The notes: generated from the letters alone by a model not told the origin. A DNA stretch of 64,000 bases from Sphingomonas sp. LM7 (GCF_002002925.1 NZ_CP019511.1:62001-126000), one strand, 5' to 3'; shown: positions 9,506 to 20,500, numbered from the stretch's first letter. Program-made: numbers and translations.

Positions 9506-12274
9506 ATGAAGCTCCGTCGTTCGACTCGCACCATGACGAGCGCTGCCGCGCTGACCTGGGCATTGGCGTTTTCCACAACGGCTTACGCCCAGACCGAGAC
9601 GCAGCCGCCGGCCGAGAATGCCGAGGCGCCGGCTGAGGACGAGGGCGGCGAAATCGTCGTGACCGGCATCCGCCAGAGCCTTGCCGACGCGCAGAGCGTC
9701 AAGCGCAACTCCGCGCAGGTGGTCGATGCGATTTCGGCCGAGGATATCGGCAAGTTTCCCGACAAGAATATCGGCGAGGCGCTCCAGCGCGTCACCGGCG
9801 TGCAGATCACCCGTGCTGCGGGCGAGGGGCAGAGTGTCTCGATCCGCGGCGCCGATCCTTCGCTCAACCGCGTCGAGATCAACGGGCAGACCGCGCTTTC
9901 GACCGTGGTCGGCAGCGGCCGCGCCGTCGAGTTCCGCGATTTGCCGGTGGAGTTCGTATCGCGCGTCGAAGTGGTCAAGTCGGCGACCGCGGACATGGTC
10001 GAAGGCGGTCTCGGCGGCACCGTGCGCGTGATCACGCGCCGGCCGTTCGACAGCAAGGTGCCCTTCATCGCCGGTTCGGTTCAGGGCATTTACGGGACGC
10101 TGGCCGACAAGGTCGATCCCAAGGTCGCGCTGATCGGCAGCACGCTGTTCAACAACGACACGATGGGCATCCTGGTCTCGGCGACCTTCGAAAAGCGCAG
10201 CCTGTGGTACGATCAGATGCGCACCACCGGCTGGCGCCAGATCGATCGCGATCCGGCGACCCCGGGCGTGCAGGCGCTCGATCTCAACGGCGACGGCAGC
10301 GGCGATTTCTATCCGGACATCCCGCGTCCGGTGATCAATCGCGAATCGACCAAGCGTGGCGCGATCAGCGGCGTATTCGAATGGCGCCCGGACAGCGATT
10401 TCCGCGCGTTCATCGAAGGCACCTATACCAAGTCGCGGATGACGCTGGACAGCCAGTTCCTCCAGCTCAACACCGTCCAGAACGTCGTGGACGGCGGCGT
10501 CGATCGCTCGCGTACGACGATCGGGCCTGACGACACTGCGACCAGCGTCACCTTCATCGGATCGCTCGCCGCCCCGGGCGGGCTAGGCGTCAGCTATCGC
10601 AACATCCTGGGCACCCAGGACCGCAACACCTTCAACGGCCAGACCGGCTTCGACTGGACGATGGGCCGCTTCACGCTCCAGGCGCGCGGCGGCTATGCCA
10701 AGTCGCGCGCGTACAACAACGAAATCAACGCAACCGCGGGTGCGCTCGGCATCTCGTCGTTGACGATCGATTACGACAATGACCAGCAGGCGCCCAACAT
10801 CACGCTGCCGTTCGACCAGACCACCACGGCGGGGCTCAACCAGCTGATCGTGCTGCGCCGCCCGCGCTACAACGATCAGGAGGAATATGACGGCCGGCTG
10901 GATGCCGAGTTCAAGCCCGATGGCGGGTTCTTCACCTCGCTCAAGGCGGGGGTCCAGAAGCGCGTGCTGACCGCCGACAGCCGTTTCTACGACAAGTCGG
11001 TCACGCTGAACGGCTATAACGGCCAGACGATCACCAACAGCTATGCCACCGGCGTCAGCTCGAACGTGACGGTCTCCACCGTGCCTTCGGCGCAGCTCAC
11101 CCAGCAGATCCGCGACTTGGTCAGTGCCAATGCCGGGCTTGGCGACCACGACTTTTTCGGCAACGGCAATCTTGGCTATGACGGCGGCATCCGGCGCTGG
11201 CTCAATTTGGGCATGGACGTCGCCGACGCGGTCGGCATTCCCGATCCCTTCGGCAATTCAGTGCCGCTCGATACCTGGGAAGTGAAGGACGACAATCTCG
11301 CCGGCTATGGCCAGGCGGCGTTCGCGATCGAGGGCGGCGTGCGGATCACCGGCGTGGCGGGTATCCGCGTGGTCGATACGCGGACGACTTCGGATGGCTT
11401 CCAGGTGCGGGCCGGCGTGGTTACGCCGGTGTCGTTCGAGGGGCATTATACCGAGTTCCTGCCCTCGCTGAACCTCAAGGCCGAGCTGATCCCGAACAAG
11501 CTTCAGGTTCGGGCGACGGCGACCGAAGTGCTGGCGCGCCCTTCGCCGGCGCAGCTCGCGCCGCGCTTTGCGCTCGACGCCGTCGGGCTCACCGGCTCGC
11601 GCGGCAATCCCGGCCTCGAGCCCTATCGCGCGCGGCAATATGATCTCGGGATCGAATATTATCCCACCAGCACCGGCTATGTCTCGGCAACCTATTTCCG
11701 CAAGGAGATCGGATCGTTCATTCAGAACGGCAGCGAAGCCTATGTCGAGCCGACGACGGGTGTTACCTATAACGTCACCGTGCCGATCAACGGAACGAGC
11801 AAGGTGACGATCAACGGCGCCGAAGTCGGCGGGCAATATGTACTCGACTTCCTGCCCGGCGCACTCGGCAATCTCGGGGTGATCGCCAACTATACGTACT
11901 CGAAGGATTCGGGGTACGCCGATCGCGATGCCTTTACCGGCGGCGCGCTGTCCTTCCCGGGGCTGTCGAAGCACAGCTACAATCTGTCGGGCTTTTACGA
12001 GGACAGCGTGTTCAGCGCGCGGCTGTCGTACAATTGGCGGTCCAAATATCTGATCACCTCGCGCGGGCGCGGCAACAACCCCGAATTCGGCGAGGCATTC
12101 GGCCAGGTGGATGCCTCGGCCGGCGTCAACCTCAACCAGAACGTGTCGCTGTTCTTCGAAGGCGTGAACCTGACCAACGCGGTCCGCGCCGAGAATGCCA
12201 ACAGCATCTACCGCCGCACGATCATCGAGACCTATGGCCGGCGCTTCTATGGCGGGGTGCGCGCCCGCTTCTAG
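9506..12274 (+). CDS. TonB-dependent receptor, probably for rhamnosyl/rhamnogalacturonan oligosaccharides
   Basis: A 922-residue outer-membrane receptor: signal peptide ending TTAYAQ (about residue 30), a short acidic/proline linker, the TonB box-like GEIVVTGIRQSL, then the plug domain with GKFPDKNIGEALQRVTGVQITR-like motifs and a 22-strand barrel ending in aromatic arginine-phenylalanine (VRARF). The plug signature is that of the proteobacterial TonB receptor group that expanded in Caulobacter and sphingomonads for sugar uptake. I chose the ATG at 9506, preceded by GAGAGGAGAGG; upstream in-frame codons lack a signal peptide. Divergence from GH106/GH105 suggests it imports their substrate. 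The ligand is inferred from context only. Confidence 0.9.
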   Translation: MKLRRSTRTMTSAAALTWALAFSTTAYAQTETQPPAENAEAPAEDEGGEIVVTGIRQSLADAQSVKRNSAQVVDAISAEDIGKFPDKNIGEALQRVTGVQITRAAGEGQSVSIRGADPSLNRVEINGQTALSTVVGSGRAVEFRDLPVEFVSRVEVVKSATADMVEGGLGGTVRVITRRPFDSKVPFIAGSVQGIYGTLADKVDPKVALIGSTLFNNDTMGILVSATFEKRSLWYDQMRTTGWRQIDRDPATPGVQALDLNGDGSGDFYPDIPRPVINRESTKRGAISGVFEWRPDSDFRAFIEGTYTKSRMTLDSQFLQLNTVQNVVDGGVDRSRTTIGPDDTATSVTFIGSLAAPGGLGVSYRNILGTQDRNTFNGQTGFDWTMGRFTLQARGGYAKSRAYNNEINATAGALGISSLTIDYDNDQQAPNITLPFDQTTTAGLNQLIVLRRPRYNDQEEYDGRLDAEFKPDGGFFTSLKAGVQKRVLTADSRFYDKSVTLNGYNGQTITNSYATGVSSNVTVSTVPSAQLTQQIRDLVSANAGLGDHDFFGNGNLGYDGGIRRWLNLGMDVADAVGIPDPFGNSVPLDTWEVKDDNLAGYGQAAFAIEGGVRITGVAGIRVVDTRTTSDGFQVRAGVVTPVSFEGHYTEFLPSLNLKAELIPNKLQVRATATEVLARPSPAQLAPRFALDAVGLTGSRGNPGLEPYRARQYDLGIEYYPTSTGYVSATYFRKEIGSFIQNGSEAYVEPTTGVTYNVTVPINGTSKVTINGAEVGGQYVLDFLPGALGNLGVIANYTYSKDSGYADRDAFTGGALSFPGLSKHSYNLSGFYEDSVFSARLSYNWRSKYLITSRGRGNNPEFGEAFGQVDASAGVNLNQNVSLFFEGVNLTNAVRAENANSIYRRTIIETYGRRFYGGVRARF

Positions 12275-12310
12275 ACGAAGGTCACACCGCCGGCCCGCAA
12301 GGTGAGGTCG

Positions 12311-12353
12311 AGCGCTCTCCGTAGGTTTACCTATCGACCGATCGGAGAGCGCT
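12311..12353. repeat. Long inverted repeat between TonB receptor and chemoreceptor genes
   Basis: AGCGCTCTCCG (12311-12321) and its exact complement CGGAGAGCGCT (12343-12353) enclose a 21-base loop that itself contains TAGGTTTACCTA. The 11-bp stem lies 36 bases after the receptor stop codon, a position suiting a terminator, but no T-run follows. It ends only 7 bases before a TATAAT hexamer, so it could also act as an operator for the downstream chemoreceptor promoter. Confidence 0.45.
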
Positions 12354-12360
12354 TACCGCC

Positions 12361-12366
12361 TATAAT
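12361..12366 (+). promoter_or_regulatory. Possible -10 element for the chemoreceptor operon
   Basis: A perfect TATAAT hexamer in a GC-rich setting, 72 bases before the chemoreceptor start codon. No good -35 is present at the usual spacing (the position is taken by the loop and right arm of the inverted repeat), so the promoter may depend on an activator. Inference only. Confidence 0.3.
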
Positions 12367-12438
12367 ATGGGGTCGGTCAGATACTTGCGAATACTCGAAT
12401 AGTTCGAGGCGCACCCATCCTGGACCGCTGAGTAGAGG

Positions 12439-14913
12439 ATGACCGCCCGCATGACTGCAAACGCGCACCAGCCCGTCGACAAGTCCGTCGCCCAGTCGGC
12501 CGAGGCCATGCTTCGCCAGCTCGGAATGATGCTCGACCAGTCGCAGGCGGTAATCGAATTCTCGCCCGACGGCACCGTGCTTCGCGCCAACGAGCTGTTC
12601 CTGAGCTTCATGGGCTATGCGCCCGAGGAAGTGATCGGCCAGCATCACAGCCTGTTTTGCGACACCGCCTTCGCCGGCAGCCCGGAATATGAGCTGTTCT
12701 GGCTCGGCTTGCGCAGCGGCAACGCCAAGGACGGCGAATTCAAGCGCGTTGCCAAGGGCGGCCGCGAAGTCTGGATCCGCGCCAAATACTATCCGGTGCT
12801 CGAAGGCGAGACCGTGGTGCGCATCATCAAGATCGCGATGGACGTCACCGACACCAAGCAGGAAAGCATCCTGCACGAGGGCCTGCTCTCGGCGATCAGC
12901 CGCGCCCAGGCAGTGATCGAGTTCGATCTCGGCGGCAACGTGCTCACCGCCAACGAGAATTTCCTCAACGTCACCGGCTACAAGCTGGCCGAGATCGAGG
13001 GCCAGCACCACCGCATGTTCTGCACTGCGGAGCAGGGCCGCTCGTCCGAATATGCCCAGTTCTGGGAGAAGCTTAGTCGCGGCGAATATCATTCGGGTGC
13101 GTTCAAGCGGCTCGCCAAGGGCGGCAAGGAAGTCTGGATCCAGGCGACCTACAATCCGATCCTCGATCTGCGTGGCCGCCCGGTGAAGATCGTCAAGTAC
13201 GCGATGGACGTCACGGCGCAGCGCCTCGCCGCGGCCGAGGCCGAAGGCAAGGTCGAAGCGGTCGGCCGCCAGCACGGCGTCGCCGAATATGACCTGTCGG
13301 GCAAACTGCTCAACGGCAACGAGATGTTCTGCGCGATGTTCGGCTATCGCCGCGAAGAGCTCGAGGGCCTGCACCACGAAGAGACCACGCACCCCGGCTG
13401 CCACATCCACCAGGACTATCGCCAGTTCTGGTACAAGATGGGCCGCGGCGAATCCGAGTCCGGCGACTTCCGCCGCGTGACCAAGGACGGCCGCGAGATC
13501 TGGGTCTATGCCAGCTTCAACCCGATCCTCGACCTCGACGGCAAGCCGTGGAAGGTCGTCGAATATGCCAGCGACATGACCGACGCGAAATTGAAGGCGC
13601 TCGAATTCCAGGGCAAGGTCGATGCGATCAGCCGCGCCGAGTGCGTGCTCGAGACTGCCCTCGACGGCACCGTGCTCTACGCCAACGAGAACTTCCTCAA
13701 GGTGCTCGGCTATTCGATCGAGGAGATCCGTGGCAAGGACCAGCGCATGCTGATCGCTCCCGAAGTGGCGGCGAGCGAAGCCTATCGCCAGCGCGCCGAG
13801 GGTGTATCGCAGGGCGAGTTCCTCTCGGGCGAATTCAAGCGGATCGCCAAGGGTGGTCGCGAGGTCTGGATCCGCGCCACCGTGAATCCAATACTGGATA
13901 CTTGTGGCAAGCCCTACAAGCTCGTCACCTATGCAATGGACGTGACCGAGGACAAGCTCCGCTCGATCGAAGTGGAAAACCGCCTCGACGCAATCGAGCG
14001 CAGCCAGGCGACGATCGAGTTCGACCTCGACGGCACCGTGCTCACCGCGAACGGCAATTTCCTCGCGGTGATGGGCTATTCGCTGCGCGAGATCGTCGGC
14101 CAGCACCACAGCATGTTCTGCATGCCCGACTATCTCAAGTCGAAGGAATATGGCGATTTCTGGCGCCGCCTGAACGCGGGCGAGACGCATACCGGGCGCT
14201 TCCACCGCCTCGGCAAATACGGCCGCGACGTGCATATCCAGGCGAGCTACAGCCCGGTCTACGATCTGTCGGGCAAGCCGGTCCGCGTCATCAAGCACGC
14301 CTATGACATCTCGGCGCAGGTCGAGCTGGAGACAAAGATCGCCACCAAGAGCCAGGAAATGCACGGCATGGTCAGCCAGCTGACCAAGTCGATCGCCAGC
14401 ATCTCCGAAGGTGCCCAGGGCGCTTCGTCGCTTGCCGGCGAGACCGAGAGCGCCGCTACCCAGGGCAGTGCCGCGATCAACAACGCAATCGAATCGATCG
14501 AACTGATCAGCAAGTCGTCGGGCCAGATCGCCAAGATCGTCGGCGTGATCGGCGAACTCGCCAGCCAGACCAACCTGCTCGCGTTCAACGCCGCGATCGA
14601 AGCGGCGCGCGCCGGCGAACATGGCGTCGGCTTCTCGGTCGTCGCCGAGGAAGTCCGCAAGCTCGCCGAGCGGAGCGCCGAGGCCGCGACCGAAATCTCG
14701 CGCCTGATCGAGGAATCGAGCGAGCGCGTCACCCATGGCACCGAGCGTTCGCAGAGCGCCCGCGACGCGTTCGAGGGCATTGTGAAGAGCGTCGAGAAGA
14801 CCGCGCGCTCGATCAACCAGATCGCCGAATCTGCCGATACGCAGGAAGAAGTCACGCTCAAGGTCGTCGACATGATCGGCGAGCTTGCCTCCTCGACGCA
14901 GGCCCACGGATGA
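12439..14913 (+). CDS. Soluble methyl-accepting chemotaxis protein with five PAS domains
   Basis: An 824-residue chemoreceptor with no signal peptide or membrane segment, hence cytoplasmic. Five PAS units of about 121 residues run in tandem (about residues 37-145, 158-265, 278-387, 400-508, 520-630), each ending in a PAC-like strand such as EVWIRA...NPILD followed by a linking helix. Units 1, 2 and 5 carry GQHH-x-MFC/LFC, a motif seen in PAS domains of BdlA-like receptors that often bind haem or flavin; unit 3 has an unusual His-rich variant and unit 4 lacks the HH. The C-terminal part (about 640-815) is an MCP signalling domain; its hairpin tip contains [20 protein letters not shown]. The stop codon overlaps the start of the CheW gene (ATGA). 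It probably senses an internal redox or oxygen signal and drives a CheA located elsewhere. Confidence 0.93.
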   Translation: MTARMTANAHQPVDKSVAQSAEAMLRQLGMMLDQSQAVIEFSPDGTVLRANELFLSFMGYAPEEVIGQHHSLFCDTAFAGSPEYELFWLGLRSGNAKDGEFKRVAKGGREVWIRAKYYPVLEGETVVRIIKIAMDVTDTKQESILHEGLLSAISRAQAVIEFDLGGNVLTANENFLNVTGYKLAEIEGQHHRMFCTAEQGRSSEYAQFWEKLSRGEYHSGAFKRLAKGGKEVWIQATYNPILDLRGRPVKIVKYAMDVTAQRLAAAEAEGKVEAVGRQHGVAEYDLSGKLLNGNEMFCAMFGYRREELEGLHHEETTHPGCHIHQDYRQFWYKMGRGESESGDFRRVTKDGREIWVYASFNPILDLDGKPWKVVEYASDMTDAKLKALEFQGKVDAISRAECVLETALDGTVLYANENFLKVLGYSIEEIRGKDQRMLIAPEVAASEAYRQRAEGVSQGEFLSGEFKRIAKGGREVWIRATVNPILDTCGKPYKLVTYAMDVTEDKLRSIEVENRLDAIERSQATIEFDLDGTVLTANGNFLAVMGYSLREIVGQHHSMFCMPDYLKSKEYGDFWRRLNAGETHTGRFHRLGKYGRDVHIQASYSPVYDLSGKPVRVIKHAYDISAQVELETKIATKSQEMHGMVSQLTKSIASISEGAQGASSLAGETESAATQGSAAINNAIESIELISKSSGQIAKIVGVIGELASQTNLLAFNAAIEAARAGEHGVGFSVVAEEVRKLAERSAEAATEISRLIEESSERVTHGTERSQSARDAFEGIVKSVEKTARSINQIAESADTQEEVTLKVVDMIGELASSTQAHG

Positions 14914-16421
14914 ACGCGCCCGCCGCGTTCGACGCGGCTGACGAAATAATCGCGTTCGACGCAGCCGATGCGGCAACCGCGATCGGCGTGGCCGATGCCG
15001 TCGCGCTGCTCGAGGATGCCGAGCCGGGCCAGATCGATGTCGGCCTGGTCCAGCTATGCGGCCGCGAACTCGCCGTTCCGGCAGACAGCGTTCGCGAAGT
15101 CGTGCCGCTGCCTGCCAAGCTGCAGCCCAGCTTCTCGGGCGCGGACATCTCCACCGGCTCGATCGTAATCCGCGGGCGGGTGATCCCGGTCCTCGACGTC
15201 GCAGCCCAGCTCGGCTTCGATGCGCGCGAAGGCGAGGGCGGGGTGGTGCTCATCCTGCGCCACGAACAGGCGCTGATCGGGATCATCATGGACTCGGTCT
15301 CGGGCCTCGCCCGGATCGCCCGCGATTCGATCCAGCCTTTCGCCGTCAACGTCGCCGAGGATCGCCGCATCGTATCGAGCAGCTTTCCGCATGGCGACGC
15401 GCTGGTCGGGCTGATCGATCCCGCCGCGGTGCTGGCGCTGCCCGGCGTGCCGCATGCCGCCGAACAGCGCCCCGCGCCCGAAGCAGCCGGTGCCGGCAAT
15501 CGCAGTGCAGTGGTGCTGGTCACCGTCGCGGGCGCCAACCTGGCGCTCGACGCCGGGCTGGTGGTCGCCACGGTCCCCAATGCCCAGCTTCGCCCGAGCC
15601 CGGCGCCGTCGAGCAAATGGGTAAGCGTGGTCGAATATCTCGGCCAGGAAGTTCCTGTCGTCGACGATCTCGCCTTGTTCGGCCTTTCGGGACGCGCATC
15701 CGACCTGCCCGGCGGCGCTGTCATCATCCTGCGCCTCGACGAGAAGCGCCTGCTTGGGCTCAAGATCGACCGCGTCCAGCGGATCCTGCCGATCACCGAA
15801 CGCTCGATCCGGCCGCTCCCGCAGGCGCTCGCCGAGCAGCTGACGCTGTTCCGCGGGGCGATCGTCGATCATGAAGGCCGGCAGAATCTGCTGCTCGACG
15901 GCGAAGCACTGATGTGCAGCGATGCACTCCGCATGATCGGCGCGCTCAGCCGCGAGAGCGCGACGCCTGCACGCGGCGCCGCAGCGGGGGCCACCACGAC
16001 CGAAGAGCGCCAGCCCTTCCTCGTGTTCATCGCGGGCGACCGCCGTCGCGCCGCCGCGCTCGCGTCGGTCCGACAGATCATCCCGTTCCCTGAGGCCCGC
16101 ACCGGACTGAACCGCGAAGGTTCGGGGCTTCAGGGCATCGCGAGCTACAACGGCGCCCCGCTGCCGCTGTTCGATCTAGGCACCGGAGTCGCTGCGTCCG
16201 AGCCCCGCCTCGATGCTGTCGTGCTGGTGGTGGAGAAGAATGGCGGCTTCAACGGGCTGGTAGTCGATCGGCTCGAAACGCTTTCCCGCTCGGCCGTCCA
16301 CCGCCGCCCGGGAATGATGGGTGACGATGCGGCGAGCTTCTTCATCGATGCAACGCTGGGCGACCGTCTGGAGGCGGTCACGCTGTGCGATCTTGCCGAA
16401 GAGGCCGTGCGGCTCGCCTAG
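14910..16421 (+). CDS. Chemotaxis coupling protein with three CheW domains
   Basis: A 503-residue protein made of three consecutive CheW-like beta-barrel domains after a 40-residue acidic N-terminal stretch: domain 1 about residues 42-178, domain 2 about 198-340, domain 3 about 365-500. Each shows the sensor/coupler pattern: strand-rich start ([14 protein letters not shown]), a ...[15 protein letters not shown] turn, and a final ...R-I strand. CheW connects receptors to the histidine kinase CheA. Triple-CheW proteins are uncommon; one could bridge several receptors or array partners. It overlaps the PAS chemoreceptor by ATGA, so both are translated together, but no cheA, cheR, cheB or cheY occurs in the window. 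The third domain is the most divergent. Confidence 0.88.
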   Translation: MNAPAAFDAADEIIAFDAADAATAIGVADAVALLEDAEPGQIDVGLVQLCGRELAVPADSVREVVPLPAKLQPSFSGADISTGSIVIRGRVIPVLDVAAQLGFDAREGEGGVVLILRHEQALIGIIMDSVSGLARIARDSIQPFAVNVAEDRRIVSSSFPHGDALVGLIDPAAVLALPGVPHAAEQRPAPEAAGAGNRSAVVLVTVAGANLALDAGLVVATVPNAQLRPSPAPSSKWVSVVEYLGQEVPVVDDLALFGLSGRASDLPGGAVIILRLDEKRLLGLKIDRVQRILPITERSIRPLPQALAEQLTLFRGAIVDHEGRQNLLLDGEALMCSDALRMIGALSRESATPARGAAAGATTTEERQPFLVFIAGDRRRAAALASVRQIIPFPEARTGLNREGSGLQGIASYNGAPLPLFDLGTGVAASEPRLDAVVLVVEKNGGFNGLVVDRLETLSRSAVHRRPGMMGDDAASFFIDATLGDRLEAVTLCDLAEEAVRLA

Positions 16422-16474
16422 TCGTCGCGGCGGTGCCCGCCGGGTGCTGCTGCCGTCAGGCCGTCGGGTGATGC

Positions 16475-17362
16475 TCAGCCGGGATAGTTGAGTGCCGCCA
16501 CGACTTTGGCCAGATCGGGGGTCCCGGCGGCCGTGAGGAGCAAGTCGCCACCGGAATTTGCTGCGTCCGGGCCGAAATTGCGGATCAGATGCGCGCGCAT
16601 GTCTTGCGAGACGAGCGCCTCGTCCTGAACGAACTGCGGCCGGGTCATCAGCGCCGCGGCCTGGGCGTCGTCGGCCTCTTCGTTGCCGGAGAGATCGCCG
16701 ATCCGCTCCATCACGATCGGATACGCCGATGGATTCCGCATCGCGTTGCCCGCGGTCAGCAACAGGCCGTCCATCAGCACGATCTTGGGCATCGTGACGA
16801 TATTGAAGATCATGTAGCAGGGAAGATGCCGGACGGTATCGGTGGCGATGACGAACACCTGACCCTCGATCGGCAATATCGATCCGACATAGCGAACATC
16901 GGGGCCGCCGAGCTCGAACCGCAGGAACCCTGATCCGCTTCGGCGGATCATGCCGTGTTCGTGGAAGAACCGGCCGGGTGCGATGATCGCCGGGTGGGTC
17001 GCGCGCCAGAATCCCTCATACGCATCGCCACGCAGTCTGGTCGATCCATAGGCGGCGTCGAGCGTTTCGGCGGGAAGCTCGATCCCGGACGGCCGATCGA
17101 GCGGTGGACTCACCAGATCGATCCCGAACAAGGCGGCGAAATCGGCAAGCTCGCGATCCCAGTCGAGCAAGGTCAGCCCGGGATGCTTTTCGGCGAGGAG
17201 CCGGGTGAGCCGCTCGAGATTGTGGCTCGACGGACGGACGGTGCCCGACGCCCATCGCCCGACCAGCGACTTATCGACCTCCAGCTCTGCGGCGAGCCGT
17301 CCGCGGCTCATCGACAGCGCCTTCAGCGCCAGCGTGAGCCGATCTCCAAAGCCGTCCGACAT
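16475..17362 (-). CDS. XRE-type helix-turn-helix regulator with uncharacterised C-terminal domain
   Basis: A 295-residue protein. Residues about 10-70 form an XRE/Cro-like helix-turn-helix (RGRLAAELEVDKSLVGRWAS is the recognition region). The remaining 220 residues are a mixed alpha/beta domain I do not recognise; it begins after YEGFWRATHPAI and may be a sensing domain. The ATG at 17362 has GGAGGGG upstream; the frame stays open for about 100 bases more but without homology-like content. It is divergent from the large autotransporter with 213 bases between the starts, including a strong palindrome 45 bases before its own start, which suggests autoregulation and control of the autotransporter. 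The ligand is unknown. Confidence 0.75.
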   Translation of the reverse strand: MSDGFGDRLTLALKALSMSRGRLAAELEVDKSLVGRWASGTVRPSSHNLERLTRLLAEKHPGLTLLDWDRELADFAALFGIDLVSPPLDRPSGIELPAETLDAAYGSTRLRGDAYEGFWRATHPAIIAPGRFFHEHGMIRRSGSGFLRFELGGPDVRYVGSILPIEGQVFVIATDTVRHLPCYMIFNIVTMPKIVLMDGLLLTAGNAMRNPSAYPIVMERIGDLSGNEEADDAQAAALMTRPQFVQDEALVSQDMRAHLIRNFGPDAANSGGDLLLTAAGTPDLAKVVAALNYPG

Positions 17363-17406
17363 TGCGCAACCCCTCCGATCGCAAGCCTGACCAGAGGTGC
17401 CGCCGA

Positions 17407-17422
17407 ATGCAACCCGTTGCAT
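17407..17422. promoter_or_regulatory. Palindromic candidate operator between XRE regulator and autotransporter
   Basis: ATGCAAC-CC-GTTGCAT: perfect 7-bp arms with a 2-base centre, in the divergent intergenic region. A further half-site-like GGCAACGG follows at 17428. Size and symmetry match operators of XRE/Cro-type dimers. That the adjacent regulator binds here is inference. Confidence 0.5.
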
Positions 17423-17575
17423 CCCGAGGCAACGGTCGGCGACGGCCGATGCACCTGATCGCACCGGCCTGTTGGTTCCATCGAGCCGCTGCCCGGCATC
17501 GGTTGCCGCATCGACCCCCCGTTGATGTCGGCCAGCCGGTGCGGGGCGCCAATCAGGAACAGTGGAACCCGCATC

Positions 17576-20500
17576 ATGAACGCATTTGACTGGAAGCCTG
17601 CGCCTCGCGGGCCCTGCACCACGTCCGCGCAGCGTCGGAAGATGTCACGGCTCGCGGCGCTTGCCGCCTCGGCCAGCCTTGTGGCGATTGCCTCGCCGGC
17701 CTTTGCGCAGTGCGTCGAAGGGCCGCCGACCACTTTCACTTGCTCGGGCCAGACCGACGCGTCTCAGGTCATCGCCGTCGACGACGCCACGGTCACCGCC
17801 GATTCCGGATTTGAAGTCGATACCAGCGGCAACGGCAATGGGCCGGCTCTGGACGTGAGCGGCGACGGGCTGATCAGCTATACCGGAGGGGAAGCCTTTG
17901 CCGGTGCCGGCGTGCGCTTCGCGACGACGGGAAGCAGCGGCCTGTCGGGCGGCGAACTGAGTATTTTCTCGAACGCCGACATCTTCGCCAATGGCACGCG
18001 CGGTCTTCGCCTGGAGAATAGCGGCGGCGGCGACACCGTAACCAGCTGGCTCGGAACGATTTCGAACATCGGCGGCGACGGCGTGTTCTCCAGCAGCGCC
18101 TTCGGCGCGGGCGATCTGAGCCTGATCGTCAAGGACGTGAGCGCGCGCGACGACGGCGTCCGCATCGCCTATGGCGCGAACGGATCGGCGACGGTCACTG
18201 CGGTCGGCCCGGTATCCGGTCAGACCGGCGCGGGCGTGCGGATCGTAGCGGGCGACGCATCGGACGATGTCGACCTCACCGTGAGCGAGGTAACCGGCGG
18301 CACCTTCGGCATCATCGTCGACAGCACCGGCACCGATGTGGTCAAAGTCGATGCGGGCGGCATCGTGACCGGGCTGAGCGCCGATGGCATCCGCATTTCT
18401 GCCGGTGCCGATACGCTCGGAATCGATATTCGCGCCACGCAGGTGAACGGCGCGACCGGCGGCATCACCGCCAGCAGCCTCGGCAGCGGGAACCTGTCCA
18501 TCATCGCGACCGGTCTGGTGGCCGGGGCAAGCGAGAGCGGCATCTTCGCATCCAGCCAGGGGCCCGTCGGCGACCTGTCGGTCACCGCCACCGACGTGAT
18601 CGGGAATTCGGGCATTCGCACGTACAATAGCGGTGTCGGCACCACTACGGTCATCGCGACCGGTACGGTCAGCGGCTTCGGCGATGATGGTGTCAACGTC
18701 GTCGGCGACGTGAACACCACCGACGTGCTGGTCGACGTGCATGACGTCGTGGGTGCGACCCGGGGCATTCGCGCCGAGAATCTTGGATCGGGCGACACGG
18801 TCGTGCGCGCCAGCGGGCAGGTAACCTCGGCATCGACCGGCATTTCTATCCTCACGACCGCCGCGAGCCAGAGCGCATCGATCGACGCCGTCGACGTGAC
18901 CAGCGACACCACCGCCATCACCCTGACGCACGAAGGCATCGGGCTTGCGCAGGTGAACGCGACCGGAAACCTCGTCGGCACGTTGGGCGCCGGCATCTCG
19001 GTCGCGGCCGGCCTGGGGGCGACCGATATCCGCGTCACCGCGGTCAATGTGACCGGCGGCAATTTCGGCATCTATACCCGCAACGAAGGCACCGGCGAGA
19101 CCTTCATCGCCGTCACCGGGCTCGTCGTGGCCAGCGAATCCAGCCCCTATGGCTATGGCATCCTCGCGCAGAATCGCGAGGGAACGACGACCGATCTCTT
19201 CCTGCGCGCAGCCGAGGTCCAGTCAAGCCGATATGGCGTCGTTGCGGAGAGTGACGGGTCGGGGACGATGACCGTGTTCGCCGACAAGGTGACCGCCCAG
19301 ACCGAGGCTGCCGTGCGGGTCTATGCCGAAGAGGCGGTCAGCGCAGTCAATGTCGGCATCGGCGAGGCGACGGGCGGCACCACCGGCATTGAAGTCTTCA
19401 ACATGGGCGCGGGGTCTCTCAGCATCGAGGCCAGCGGTGTCGTCACCGGGCTGAGCGAGATGGGTATCTCGGTCGAAACCGATGCCGATACCACGGACGT
19501 CGATGTTCGTGCGAACCAGGTCAACGGCGCTACCGCCGGGATCGCGGTGGTCAACGGCGGCACCGGCGACACGTCGATCGTCGCCACGGGGACGGTCGCG
19601 AGCAGCGCGGGCTATGGCATCGTCGCTTCCAACGATTCTTCCGCAGATGCCATTTCGATCACCACCGCGGATGTCGCCGGGGCCTATGGCGTGGTCGCAG
19701 TCAATTTGGGCTCGGGATCGACCGGGGTCGCCTCGGCCAGCGACATAGTCGGCTTTACCTTCGACGGCATCCGCCTCCAAAACGCTTCGACGGCGACCGA
19801 CATACTGGTCGATGTCGATACGGTCGAAGGCCAGCAGAAGGGCATCAACCTCTCGAACGACGGCACGGGCCTCACCAGCGTGCGCGCAACCGGCACGGTC
19901 ACCGGCATTACCGGAAGCGGCATCGAGATCGAGACCTTCACGGCAGCGCAGGACGTTTCGGTCGACGTCGCGAACGTCACCGGAAGCGCTGGAATCGTCG
20001 TAACCAATTTCGGGGTAGGCGCGACCGGTATCATCGCGACCGGAACCGTCAGCGGCACTGCCGCCAACGGGGTCGGCATCGGCGTTACCAACGGCACCGG
20101 CACGACCGACATCCGCGTGGCCGCAATCGGCGTCGCGGGCGGTGCGCGCGGGATCAGCACCGTCAATGACGGTTCGGGTGACACGTTTATCGCCACGACG
20201 GGGCTGGTGTCGGGGTCTGAATTCGGCGCTTTCGCGCGGAACGGGGCCGGCGCGGACGACCTGACCGTTCGCGCGAGCGCGGTGCAAGCCAGTGGCGACG
20301 GCATCAATGTCGCGAATCTCGGCAGTGGCGCCACCAGCGTGATCGCGGGGACCGTCTCGGCGGCGACCGGGACGGGCATCCGCGCGCGAGCGGGCGCAAC
20401 TGCTGGCGACCTTATTGTCGAGGCCGGCACGGTCTCTGGCGGCATCGTCGGCATCGACGCGCAGAATGACGGGCTCGGCGCCGCCTCGATCACCGCCACG

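Noticed and set aside
12331..14976. Minus-strand open frame of about 880 codons opposite the chemoreceptor
   Set aside because: Exact antisense of five PAS repeats and the MCP domain; its apparent repeats are the mirror image of the real ones. GC-rich codon bias keeps the opposite strand open.
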